From: Trissonchulus latispiculum
Lineage: Eukaryota > Nematoda > Enoplea > Enoplida > Ironidae
Length of the DNA: 64,000 nt
Direction of reading: 5' to 3'
Assembly: GCA_030248195.1 (NCBI GenBank)
Contig: JASAND010012742.1
Coordinates: 1-64,000, forward strand
Under the pieces are notes generated by a model that worked only from the letters and a program-made list of their open reading frames with translations, was not told the DNA's origin and ran no database searches. Of this stretch, positions 40,213 to 52,400 are shown in pieces. A program made the translations under genes and the position numbers. The stretch's first letter is position 1. Every line of letters begins with the position of its first letter.

Positions 40213-42637
40213 GCCTTTTCATAAAAAGCTTAAACGGCTTAGCTTAAACGGCTTAGCTTAAAGGGCTTAAATGGCTTAAAAATTCCTTTTCATAAATAAT
40301 CGGCTTAAATTGCTTAAACGGCTTAAATGGCTTAGGCGGCTTAAACGGCTTAGCTTAAACAGCTTAATTTAAGCCGTTTAAGCCGATTAAGCCGATTATT
40401 TATGAAAAGGATTTTAAAGCCATTTAAGCTAAGCCGTTTAAGCTAAGCCGTTTAAGCCTATTATGTAAGAAAGTCTTTTGACTATTAATACATAAAAGCA
40501 AATGAACTTCCTGCTTCATTGTAGCTTATATCCTACACCATTTAAGGTACTGGTTCGGGTATATGCACCAAACTTTTAAAGTCTGTAATTTATTCAGTTC
40601 TTTGAGTTCAACAATGATTTGGATAGGAATAATTTTAAAGCTTAGGAATGTGTCGATTACGCAAAATGAAGTATTTCTGACGTAATTCTACTGTTTGAAT
40701 TGGACATGTGATAACACAAAAGTAATTTGTGAACATTTATTTATTTGTCTTCATGATCCACTCAAACTTAATTCAAATATATACTTTCTATTGTACGAAA
40801 TTTTAAAAATGGAAATTTAAAAATTGACTCAAGTTTTCCTTAATATGTAGAATACTTGTATATAATGGACAGGGATTACAAGTTTTTACATTTACATTGA
40901 AAGATTTACATTGAGAAAGAAAATCATATGCTTATCTATTTAATGAAACCCACTTAATTTTTGAATTATTACACACATAAAAATCCAAATACAGTACCTC
41001 ACGTCTCTCACCCGAAATGGGTTGGAATTAAAATAAAAAAACTTGATAAAAATTAGCTTAATTTTTTAATTTTATACTGTTTACAATGCAACTGTTTATC
41101 CTAGATCAAATATTGCATTAGAAAGAAATTTGATGGCATTGAGGTTTTACGGTAATATTGGCCCATTTTGGTTGAGCAGACGGAAAATTAAGTGGAATTT
41201 CTGATAGTTGTTTGGTAGGATTCTGCTATAACGTCAATTCTTAGTTTTGCGTAAATGTGGTTGACGTTAGAAAATTGTTCTTCCACGTGTACTAAAAAAT
41301 GCTGGCCATAGGTGAGTGAGCGGATGAGAAGCAGACTGTCCATTACAAGTCTCTACAGATTGAGTAAAACTTTGATCAGTTGGTGCAAGCCAGCCACAGT
41401 CAGTATAATAAGTAGGAACCTCGGGCACCACAACCACAAATTGGGGAAATTGGGGACCTTACTGGTATCTCATGCAACCATGCCCACTGGAAGAACTAGG
41501 CTCTGCTGCGAAATAATGCCTTGTTTGGGGCCTGCTCGTTTCAATTTCATTTTGAAAATTATAAATTTAAAATTTAAAATACGCATTAGCAACAAAAGCT
41601 TACAGAGGAATTCCAAGAAATATCATAAGTAACTATGCCCTCCCCCCGGAAAAGCTGAGGCTCAACTGGGGGAATAATGCCGCCTTAGGGGACTGCTTGT
41701 TAAATTTCTTACAATAGAACGAATCTGGATTGTTTTTGATGATTGAATCATGAAAACGAATAGATTTACAAATTTTCAACAGAATATCGCTCCGTGACTC
41801 AAAACTTGGTGTGCAGCGCTACCCTCACACACCACTTTATAACTGGATATCCGAAATAATCCAGAGAGGACCAAAGAAAAGTAAGGGTTGGATGACAGAC
41901 TACTCCGCTCAACGAACATGACTCAAAAGATTTTGGGTTTGACTCAAGAAGTGTGCTTGCTAATGGTACAGCATTGCATTACAGTACAGCATTAACAAAG
42001 CTGTAAACTGGAGAATTTATGTAAAACTTGTATAAGCATAAAATAACCTAAGTCAAGTAAACAAAAAGTATTTTTTGACTTGAATAAGCTTTTAAAACTG
42101 TAAATCTGATAAATAGAAGGTTATTCATCAAGTTGAGCCAGTTTTTAAAATATTTACCTGTAGTAGAAAGCATGCCAATAAGGCCATTGAATTCTCCACA
42201 CAGTGAGCTTCATTTTGATATAAATATCATTGGCCTACTCCAAATATTGAGGAAGTTATGAACGTTTTAATATTACTACTACCATGGTTTAAGCCGTTTA
42301 AGCGCGGTGATTTTACGCGGCTTAAAAATCAGGCAATTTGAACTGAATTTTAAGCCATCGGCTTAAAAAGCTTAAACTAAAATTATTTATGAAAAGGAGA
42401 CCGGCTTAAACGGCTTAATTATAAGCCACTTCATTTTTAAGCCGGTGTGCTTTTTATGAAAAGGATTCGGCTTAAAGTTTAAGCCGATGGTTATTTATGA
42501 AAAGGGTCGGCTTAAACGGCTTAAATTTAAACCGTTTAAGCCACTTAAGCCGTTTAAGCCGTTTAAGCCGACCACCCTTTTCATAAATAAATTCACTTTT
42601 ATGCTAAGCCGTTTAAGCGCCTTTTATGAAATGGCCC
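40213..42637. mobile_element. GGGCC-ended element, GGCTTAAA subfamily (2.4 kb)
   Basis: Ends GGGCCTTTTCATAAAAAG (40213) and CTTTTATGAAATGGCCC (42637), flanked by ACA on both sides. The termini are arrays of GGCTTAAAC / GTTTAAGCC words (40230-40465 and 42290-42615). Internal copies of the end motif, CCTTTTCATAAATAA or TTATTTATGAAAAGG, occur six times. The 40470-42285 interior is AT-rich and non-coding. Confidence 0.78.
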
Positions 42638-42656
42638 ACAGAAATAAAAAAAAGTT

Positions 42657-42984
42657 TTAAGATATTGTTGGGGTATTGTTGTTGTGTGGGGGGGGTGGGG
42701 GTGGGGGGGGGGAGTGGGGGGGGGGGGGGGGAGAGGGAAGAGGGAGGAGCCGGGGAAAAAAGAGGAAGGGAGGGGGGGAGGAGAATTGGGGGGGAAATTG
42801 TGGGGGGGGGGGGTATGGGTTTTGGGGGGGGTGGGGGGGGAGAGATGGTAAGGGGGGGGGGGGTTGGTAGGGGGGGGGTGGGATGGGGGGGGAGGAGATG
42901 GTAGAGGGGTATAGGTGGTTGTTGGGTTGGGTTGTTGGGGGGGTTTTGGGGTGGGTGGTTGGGGTGGGGGGGGTGGGGGGCAGC
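42657..42984. repeat. G-rich low-complexity tract
   Basis: Long runs of G separated by T or A on the + strand. It directly abuts and replaces the 3' end of the minus-strand SGNH-like gene. Open frames across it are compositional. It is either a real G-quadruplex-prone tract or assembly noise. Confidence 0.8.
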
Positions 42985-44359
42985 AAGAATGGATCTTCCG
43001 AGACTTCTAGGTACTGGAATCCAACCTGCTCACATCGGTATCGAATATATCGTTCGAATTCTGCAGGAGCACCAGCTGGAAAAGCGATCTTGTCCTGCGG
43101 TATCATGGACGACATGAATACGCGAGACGACACATGCTGAAAGCTGCGCTCGATCGCATCGAAGCCATCATGCCAGCTCCCTGGAGATTGGATGTCGTTA
43201 ATATCGAAATACAGAATGATCTTGTGGAATTCTTCAGGTTTGATGTTGTATTCACGAAGCATTTCGGGAACGTCGGCCATCATCCCGTTACTTTTGGGAT
43301 ACACAACTCCACTTTCGACCGATTTGAGATGCCGAAGATTGGAATGGCTCAGCAAAAGGAAGGTTCGGTAGTAGCCTGGATCGATCGGTGCTGAACACCA
43401 CTGGCCCAAGTCGAGACTGGGGCTCAATCCTCGACCTTCTTGAATGCCACTGATGAATCCTCGCACGATCTGACCGTAACGATCGATTCCAGGCCATCTT
43501 TCTGGTGGTGACTTCAGGGTGTTGGTGATCGACAGGCCATTGTTCCAAAACCTGTCCTTTCCGCACGCGACCAAAACAGTGTTATCGAAGTCAATGACTT
43601 CAGCAACGCTGTTGAGGGTGGTTCCAGCTGCGTGTGCTTGTACAGCAGTTCCCATATTACATCTTCTCTTCGCAGGATCCATTGACCATCAGCCCCGAAA
43701 TGATATGAAGACGACTTCGCAGCAAGAGTTTCTCGCGTCCGAACTGATGGGTCGGCCAGGAGATTGTACGCTTCCTGATATCTTCCGCTTTGAATCAATC
43801 GGATATAGGTCAATGCTTGCATTTTGCACCAGAACTCAAGAGTACAGTTGCCAAGAATGATCTTCAGCGGCTCGGCAAAGTACAGACTTGTGGCATTGTC
43901 AGGCTCAGCAACATTGACCAATAGCTTCTCCGCACCAAGGAGGCCATCATGAACCAAGCCGGCTCCATCATCAGATTGTTCTATTGGCTGATCGTTGTCA
44001 CGTTCTGGAGGAGGACGAGGTGCAGCTGAAGTATGTGAAGCTTCCTGCTTCGACTGAGATTCGCGATCCTTGTAAAACTTGTGCTTAAAACTTCACTCCT
44101 CATTGTCCGAAGCATCTGAACTGGAGTCATCATTTTCTTTGATGCCGGTGGACGTATCAGACAGATCATCTTCCGCAGGTTCATTTGACCCTTCGCAATT
44201 GGTGCTAAGCTGTGCGGTAGGCGCAACAGACCGAGATAGACCCGAGCCTGGACGATCCCCATCACCAGACGATTGATGCCAGGTCACGCCTGAGCATTGG
44301 TTGTCATCATCTGATCCCTGCCGAAGGTTTCCTGAGCAGGCACCGTCGGTCTGTCCTTC
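42985..44359 (-). pseudogene. SGNH/GDSL-like gene fragment behind gypsy pol (degraded)
   Basis: Reading on the minus strand: splice-acceptor-like TTTGTTTGTTGCAG ends at 44360. A Ser/Asp/Glu-rich region follows (SDASDNEE), with an in-frame stop at 44095-44093. The same frame continues as FKHKFYKDRESQSKQEASHT, then GAEKLLVNVAEPDNATSLYF and LTYIRLIQSGRYQEAYNLL. After a frame change near 43600-43680 it reads TVLVACGKDRFWNNGLSITN and WPGIDRYGQIVRGFISGIQE. The C-terminal part looks SGNH-like: LLLSHSNLRHLK (Ser block), ILYFDINDI (Asn block) and MSSMIPQD. The last block is lost in the G-rich tract. I do not recognise the N-terminal part. It may be a third ORF of the neighbouring retroelement or a captured host gene. 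Confidence 0.55.
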
Positions 44360-44430
44360 CTGCAACAAACAAAATGAATAAATTAGGGAAACATTATCAC
44401 CATAAAAGTTGTTTGGTACATGGCGAGACG

Positions 44431-46031
44431 CTAGACTATTGTCGGGGCCAGTTTAGTGGACCGAAGATTATACTTATGGGTGATTATAGTGGGACATTTT
44501 TCATCCTTTAAATTTTCTTGTGATTCTTTTGAAAAATGTCTATTTTTCGATTCTCCACTTTGTGGTGACGAAAGATCTTCTGTCTGACTGTGCTCAACAC
44601 GAAACGCCTCTTCTTCAATTGAAGAAGGCGAAAACAATGAGCAGTCCATTTCGCTGTAAGGTTTAACATTATTGAAATGGTAACAATCAAATTTTCGTTT
44701 CGGGTCTGCAATAAAGTATGCTACGATGTTAGGCATTTCTACACTGGTGACCCTGTAGGGGTCAACCCAGTGGTCTTTCTTTAGTTTTGAAGTCAGTCCA
44801 ACGCCGGTTGCCGGATTACGAATGTAAACACGGCTACCAACACGGACGTCTGGAGTCTAGCGGTTTTATCATATCTTTCCTTTTGTTCTTTCTTTTCAAT
44901 TCTGGCTTTCGTTGTTTTCCAAGCCAGACGAAGTGAATTCAAGAGATCACTTACGTATGACCGTACATCGGTAAAAGTTACCTTTGGCGGCTGGAATACT
45001 AAGTCTATAGGCGGGAATGGATCCCGACCATATAGCAAAAAATACGGCGATTCCATTGTCGCAGCATGAGGCGCACAGCGGAGGCTGTACAACGCTGCAG
45101 GGACATAGTCGTCCCAGTCGCACTGAGAATTGTTGGTATACATCGACAGTATTGTCATCATAGTAGCATGCTGCCTTCTATCTGACCATTACACTGAGGA
45201 TGATGTGAGGTGGTGTTCACCTTGCGAATGCGAAAGAGTGAACATACCTCTTTGACAATCTTTGATAAGAAATTTTGTCCTCTGTCCGACACAAGTGTAC
45301 GTGGAGGACCGTACCTGGCAATGATTTCATCAAACAGGCATCTGGCAATTGTTTGTGCAGTCATGTCGGCAATAGGAAATGCTTCGGGAAATTTTGTGAA
45401 TGCATAATTCTAGTAAATATTTGTTACCTTTTTCTGTTAGTGGCAATGGTCCCGTTATGTCAACATGAAGCCTTTCCCAAGGACCGGTTGGAGGGATAGG
45501 AACTAGTGGAGCACGTGGGCGCTTAACCGGATCTTTTCGTGCTCCACAGTCCTTGCAACCCTTAATCCAACTCTTGACAAATGAACTCATACCGGGCCAG
45601 TAATATCTTTGTTTTACTCGTTGATATGTCTTGTCAAAGCCCAGATGTCCAGAAAGTGAGCTGTTATGAAATGCTTCAAGGACGGTTTTATACAAGTCTT
45701 GTGAACATATATGATGCCCGCACCTTGTTTTTGTTTCAGAATTGTATAGAAGTCCATCTTCCAATCTTAGCTCTGGAAGTATAGTCTTTGCTTCATTTGA
45801 TAAGCTGCCTTTCGGAAGGAGCCCTTTTAAGTGATCTATTAAAGGACCTAAGATCGGATCTTTTTGCTGAGCTAGCTGCAGACACGGTGTCTCCAGTGTA
45901 GTCACTGAGAGAACCAGTCGACTCAAAGCATCGGCATTAGTATTTTGCTTACCAGGTTTATGTTCAATCTCCATGTCATATCCTTGAGTAAATGCTCCAC
46001 AATCGCTGAAAAAAATTGTCATGTTTTGCAA
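44431..46031 (-). pseudogene. Ty3/gypsy pol 3' half (RNase H end and integrase), minus strand
   Basis: On the minus strand: the RNase H end HKPGKQNTNADALSRL, integrase zinc domain HNSSLSGHLGF...WIKGCKDCGARKD, and catalytic core with HVDITGP, VSDRGQNF and NGQIEG in successive frames. Then come the GRDPFPPIDLVFQPP tail and a C-terminal tail ending YNLRSTKLAPTIV with stop at 44431-44433. At least three frameshifts (near 45400, 45160, 44790) break it. Gag, protease and RT are absent. Confidence 0.9.
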
Positions 46032-46437
46032 AACTATACTTATGATGGCAGCTCACGTGATAGCAGTTGAAGAGATTACCATGCCTCGATGATCGGCCTT
46101 GACGAGACCTTCAAATCCACACCTCTATTAAATTTTTACGGCTTATTTAGCTCAAGAAATGGCGGATTATTGGAATCTGAGCCAAAGAAGATAGAAAGTT
46201 GCTTCAAAAAGCAAAAAATGTTGTTTCAATTGATCTTTTCAACTGAGATAATAGCACCATGCAGCTGCTGCTCAACTGCAAAATTGAAAACCGTCCTGAA
46301 CGGAACGGAAAATTTGAAGCGGGATTATGGAGGGTAGTTAGAAACAATTCAAATGAACTTATTTTGGAAAGTTTCATCAAATTTCATCTTGGTTTGAGCC
46401 GTCAAATAACAATATGTGCCCAAAAGGAATCACCACC
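46032..46437. mobile_element. Truncated TTAA element between two pol copies
   Basis: The right end AGGAATCACCACC stops at TTAA 46438-46441, inserted in the linker of the + strand pol copy. About 150 bp of subterminal sequence matches 49262-49406 and the left end of 1124-2103. The left end is missing. Confidence 0.7.
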
Positions 46438-46441
46438 TTAA

Positions 46442-47804
46442 AAGGGCTCCTTCCGAAAGGTAGCTTATCAAGTGAAGCAAAGAAGATACTTCCAGAGATA
46501 AGATTGGAAGATGGACTTCTATACAATTCTAAAACAAAAACAAGGTGCGGGCATCCTGTATATGTTCCACAGAGCTTGTATAAATCGTCCTTGAAGCATT
46601 TCATAACAGCTAACTTTCTGGATATCTGGGCTTTGACAAGACATATCAACGGGTAAAACAAAGATTAATTAGTAGAACAAATTACTGGCCTGGTATGCGT
46701 TCATTTGTCAAGGGTTGGATTAAGGGTTGCAAGGACTGTGGAACACAAAACGATCCGGTTAAGCGCCCACGTGCTCCACTGGTTCCTATCCGTCCAACCG
46801 GACCTTGGGAAAGGTTTCATGTGGACATAACGGGACCATTGTCACTAACAGAAAAAGGTAACAAATATTTACTAGAATTTCAGGATGCATTCACAAAATT
46901 TTCCGAAGCATTTCCTATTGCTGACATGACTGCACAAGCAATTGCCAGATGCCTGTTTGATGAAATCATTGCCAGATACGGTCCTCCACGTACACTTATG
47001 TCGGACAGAGTACAAAATTTCTTATCAAAGATTGTTAAAGATGTATGTGCACTCTGTCGCATTCGCAAGGTGAACACCACCTCATATCATCCTCAGTGTA
47101 CTGGTCAGATAGAAAGGCAGCATGCTACTATGATGACAATACTGTCGATGTATACCAACAATTCTCAGTGCGACTGGGACGACAATGTTCCTGCAGCGTT
47201 GTACAGCCTCCGCTGTGCGCTTCATGCTGCGACAATGGAATCACCGTATTTTTTCCTATATGGTCGGGATCCATTCCCGCCTATAGACTTAGTATTCCAA
47301 CCGCCAAGGGTAACTTTCACCGATGTACGGTCATGCGTAAGTGATCTCTTGCATTCACTTCGTCTGGCTTGGAAAACCACGAAAGCCAGATTTGAAAAAG
47401 ACCAGAAAGCACAAAAAGAAAGATATGATACAACAGCTGCGATTCCAGACGTCCGTGTTGGTAGCCATTCGTAATCCGGCAACCGGCGTTGGACTAACTT
47501 CAAAACTAAAGAAAGACCACTGGGTTGGCCCTTACAGGGTCCCAGTGTAGAAATGCCTAATATCGTAGCATACTTCATTGCAGATCCGAAACGAAAATCT
47601 GATTGTTACCATTTCAATAATGTTAAACCTTACTGCGAAATGGACTGCTCATTGTTTTCGCCTTCTTCGCTTGAAGAAGAGGCGTTTCGTGTTGAGCACA
47701 GTAAGTGAAAAGTTCTTTCGCCACCACAAAGCGAAAAATCGAAAAATAGACATTTTTCAAAAGAATCACAAGAAAATTTAAAGGATGAAAAATGTCCCAC
47801 TATA
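46442..47804 (+). pseudogene. Ty3/gypsy pol 3' half, second copy, + strand
   Basis: Starts at AAAGGGCTCCTTCCGAAAGG in the region before the integrase zinc domain. Frame is lost near 46650. From 46695 to 47474 the core is open, with CKDCGTQNDPVKRPRAPLVP, HVDITGPLSLTEKGNKYLLE, SDRVQNF (the usual SDRG changed to SDRV) and GQIERQHA. The tail continues in other frames to 47804, where similarity to the minus-strand copy ends after CCCACTATA. It is head-to-head with 44431-46031. Confidence 0.88.
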
Positions 47805-49261
47805 AAGGAAGGTTGCAGTGCCACACCTCGCCACACTGCATGCCCCCCCGGGGCACTACTTGTTGCAGTGCAACTCAGAGTTCACTAACTTTAATCCCGA
47901 TCACAAACCCAAACAATTACAAGGAATTCTAAAGTTCAGCCGTTCCAAGAAAACGAGCTGAGACAAAACATGGCCTTAAGCATAAATTGCTTAAAGGTCA
48001 ATAAAACAATGCAATAATTAATATTAGCTCTGTAATTTAGATTATGACACTAATTATGACAATAATTAAGTAATAAAACTATACAATAATCATTATTGGC
48101 TAAGTAATTTAGATTATGACACCTGTTTGGCTTGGAGAGGGGAGTTTGGACTTTGGAGGCCAATTTTGGTTTGCGGGGTTCAAAATATCCTAGTTTTCAT
48201 GGAAACTGTACCCCAATTTTTCAGAATAAAATTCAAATTTTTTACATAAACTCCAACAAAAGTAATAAAAAATGACTGATATAGAGCAAACAATTAGGTG
48301 GAGTAATTTAAATTATCTGGAAATAGTGGAAGCCGGAGTTTTCACGCCCTAAGCTAAATTCTTAGAAAGCTTTAATGTAATAATTGACATTAAGCAAATA
48401 ATATAATAGGCATGGAGGGTGGAAAAGGTCCTGTGTCTATTGTACATAATAAAATATTTCAATTTAAAGATTTATTGCTACATTAAGCTTCACGCAGAGA
48501 CCAAGCCGCCCAGACGGAAAAGGTACCCTCTGCAAATGCGAGCTGCAAACACGAAAGTTGGGATCCAAAGGAAGCTTTCCTTAAAAACTGCTCACTTTTT
48601 GTTACAATATCTCAAGCGAAAATATTCTGGTACCAGCTGGTACCAGTCAACGCTTACGATTAAATAGGAGTAACACAGCAACAGTACCAGTTATAACCCC
48701 AAATCCCCCCTCCCATTTGCACATTGTTCTTATCCGACATTTTCAAGGTGTTGACCCTCCATAAGGGGATGGGTGGCTTCGATGCGATGAAAGAAGCGCA
48801 GTCACTTCTGCTCCGGCAGTAGCCTTGTCTACGCATTGGGTAATTGCATTATGCAATTATTCAACGCCAGACCATGCACCCTGAGCAAAATTGGTTTGGT
48901 TTTACCCCTCCTCTTGAAAGCATCTGGGGTGTGGCACCAAGGAAATAAAGAAGTTTGGTTATATTTCTGTGAGAAAAGCTACAGAATTGCTTGAAAGAGC
49001 AATAATGTAAAGCACAACGAGTCACGAGAAATTTCGAATGAATATAGCTATAACTAGGCAGCCACTGCCCAACCAGTCTTGTGCAGGAGGAGAAATTCTA
49101 GGGGGGGGGGGTGAGCCGGCGGCCGCGGGTTTTTGCCCAGAAAACCGGAAAACTCCGGATTCTGGGGGGAGGTGAGGGACCCCTCTGGGGGGTGAGCTCC
49201 AGGTCTGGGGGGTGAACCCCCCCCCAAGCACATGTATGTGCCCAACTGTCAAAAATTGAAG
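47805..49261. repeat. Non-coding stretch with dispersed repeat and G-rich blocks
   Basis: 47862-48120 repeats 39859-40049. 49095-49230 is G-rich with GGGGGGTGAG(C/G) words. The rest shows no gene. Confidence 0.55.
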
Positions 49262-49410
49262 AAACATGCCCTGAACGGAAAGGCCAAATTATTTAAGCGG
49301 GTTAGGGTGTTAGAAAAACAAATGAACTTATTTTGGAAATTTTCATTATATCTCATCTTAGTTTAAGTTAACAACCTGTGATAGGTGCCCATAAGGAATC
49401 ACCACCTTAA
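49262..49410. mobile_element. Right end of a GGTGGTGATTCC TTAA element
   Basis: Ends AAGGAATCACCACC then TTAA (49407-49410). It resembles 46290-46441 throughout. The same TTAA begins the next element. Confidence 0.75.
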
Positions 49411-52400
49411 GGGGGCGCTTGCATTATTGGGAGGGATAATTGATAGAAACTTTGTACTGACCGCTCAATTAACCTGAAGAAATCACAACTGAATTTAGTT
49501 TTGTTGGCGGGGCATGTATTGACAAAATTTTGGCAACGGAGACCACCTGCTTGGCTAGCTACCGGTATGGCTTAAAATTTTATTAAAGCTGCAAACGATA
49601 AATTCGAATGTACTAGGTGAAAGAGAATAAAAAGAGCGTTGCAATGATGTGAATATCTCTTCGGCACGTGGTTTCAATCATATTACAATTACAATTACAG
49701 GCGGTTGAACATATGGCAAAGTTACGTTGACCATTCCCATTGCGTATGGAAAAGTAAAACTAGTCCACGGAAAATGAATTCTACAGGATTTTTCATGATG
49801 TTTTGTGTTGTATTTGCATATTAGTTTAAGCAATACACTATGCATCTTATTAAAAACATAATATTTGCACTAAACAGAAGCGAAATTTTCAAATTTAATT
49901 TTCTCATTAATGCTATACCCAAGGTTGCTCTAATTTTGAATGTACGCAGGGGCAACTTTTTTAGTTTTTTGTGGCAGACCTAGGAATTAATAGCTAGTTA
50001 AAATACACAATTAGGTAAATAATGTAAGTAAATTTAAGAAACCTTTTGACTTAATCAAGCACAAAAGCTGAAATAAAGAATAATAAAGCAGTAGGTAGCT
50101 TGTATAGGTATTAGTTGTTGTCTTGTTAGTTAGCAATAAAGTAATCTGTAATTGTTCTTGTCTGTGTTAGTTAGTAGCTCTGTATTGTCTTGTCCTTGAA
50201 ATTGTGTGTTGGCTTTGATCAAGTTAGGTTCTTCCTTGGGATTATTCCTTCTCTTTCTGTCAAAGTTAGAGCTAGAAAAGTGGCCAAACGATTTATAGTT
50301 TAGTTTGAAATGGAAATTGGATTTGTGTTCTCTATTTTATCAACTTGCCAGAAAATAGAAAGTTCTAGACGCTTGCTTACGTCAATAGAAAGCTAGAAAG
50401 GAGAAACCAAAAGTTAGATTACCCTAGAGGATTTTTGGAAAGAAATTTGGAACTATTTCGGGTTTTGAGATAAATTGCTGGGTGTTTCGTAAACGCCAAA
50501 GTCTTACAGTAGCCAAGAAAGCATAACTTAGTAATTCTATTCTCTTAGTAGTCTCGGTACTGACCAAAAATTATTGGAACCGAACTGTGAGCGCTTGTCC
50601 TGAGTTAACCTTTGAAGTTAGCCTGTATAAAGTATATATTTTTAGAAAGCTCAGGAGGAGGAGAATCCGGTAAAACCATCATATCCGGTCTATACAATGC
50701 TAATGCTAATGCTAATGGACAATGCTAATTCATTCATACTCTAGCACATTGGTCCTTGGCCCAAGACATCTCCGAAAATCCGGTCACATCCGGTCTATGT
50801 CCGGTAACCGGACATCTAGGTCACAAAAACTGTACAGCAAGATGGGTAGGACGTACAGTTGCGCTGATTGAATTTTTAGATTCAGCGGGTCGAAATTAGT
50901 CTATATACAAAGTTTTTCTCCAATTTGGATCAAAATTGCGTGATTTACGGTCGTATCCGGTGCGAAAAAAACCGGAAAAATCGGGTTTTCCGGTCTGGTG
51001 CTCGGAATCTCGGATAAAAAATGTTAGTTTTTGGCACAATGAATATTTGGGAGGCTACTTTCATTTTACCGGTGTCAAAGTAATCGAATATACGGTCGAT
51101 TTCCGGTTGTAAGCCTTGACATTGAGATTTCATGGGCTATTATCTTAGTATCCGGTTGGTCCGGAAGTCAAATTATTTCATTAAAATGATATTTAATCTA
51201 TCCCTAACAAGCATCAACCTCAAATTACTTCATATCTGCTGTAATTTTTGAATGACAGCGTTTTAAAAACGTGCTGATTTTGCTTGTTTTGTGTAATTAT
51301 TAAACCGGATATGCGATTTGATCCCATGCGCTTAACTTTGTCGCTTAATAACTTATTATAACTTATTTTTGAACCATTTTAAAACGCTATCATTCAAAAT
51401 TTACAGCAGATATGAAGTAATTTGAGGTTGATGCTTGTTAGGGATAGATGAAATATTATTTTAATGAAATAATTTGACTTCCGGACCAACCGGATACTGA
51501 GACAATAGCCCACGAAATCTCAAATTTCAAAGCTCAGAACTGGAAATCGACCGGATATTCGATTACTTTGACACCGGTAAAATGAAAGTAACCTCCCAAA
51601 TATTCATTGTGCCAAAAGCTAACATTTTTTATCCGCGATTCCGAGCACCAGACCGGAAAACCCGATTTTTCCGGGTTTTTTTCGCACCGGATACGACTAT
51701 AAATCACGCAATTTGGTCCAAATTGGAGAAAAACTTCGCATGTAGACTAATTTCGACCCGCTGAAACTAAAAATTCAATCAGCGAAACTGTACGACCTAC
51801 CCATCTTGCTGTACAGTTTTGTGACCTGGACATCCGGTTACCGGACATAGACCGGATGTGACCGGATTTTCGGAGATGTCTTGGGCCAAGGACCAAGGTG
51901 CTAGAGTATGAATGAATTAGCATTGTCTTTCCGAATCTGAAGCGTTTTTATCGATTTGGCATCCGGTAACCGGATATAGACCGGATATAATGGTTTTACC
52001 GGGTTCTTCTCCTCCTGAGCTTTCTAAAAATATATACTTTATATAGACTAACTTCAAAGGTTAACTCAGGACAAGCGCTCACAGTTCGGTTCCAAGAATT
52101 TTTGGTCAGACTTTAGTTGTTGAAGAGTCAAGTTGTGCTTGTGAATCTTGCTCCGATTCTGTACTTGTAATCCTGTCTTGGTCATTAAAGCATCGTGTTG
52201 TGTATCAGTTGCCTAGTAGCCGAAGACTCAGAAGACAGTTAGAACCTGTAGAGGCATACAAACTTTAACGAACTTTATCCACTGCGTTTTACTCTGCTAC
52301 GTCGTTGGTCAGCCCACATCCTGCGACATTTTATTTAAATAGCATATTCCGCTAAACATTAATTTTCAAAGTTTTCGATCATGGATACAGATCTCAAGTT

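Noticed and set aside
42657..42980. Gly-rich or Pro-rich open frames over the G tract
   Set aside because: Low-complexity translation. Only the part upstream on the minus strand (above 42985) looks coding.
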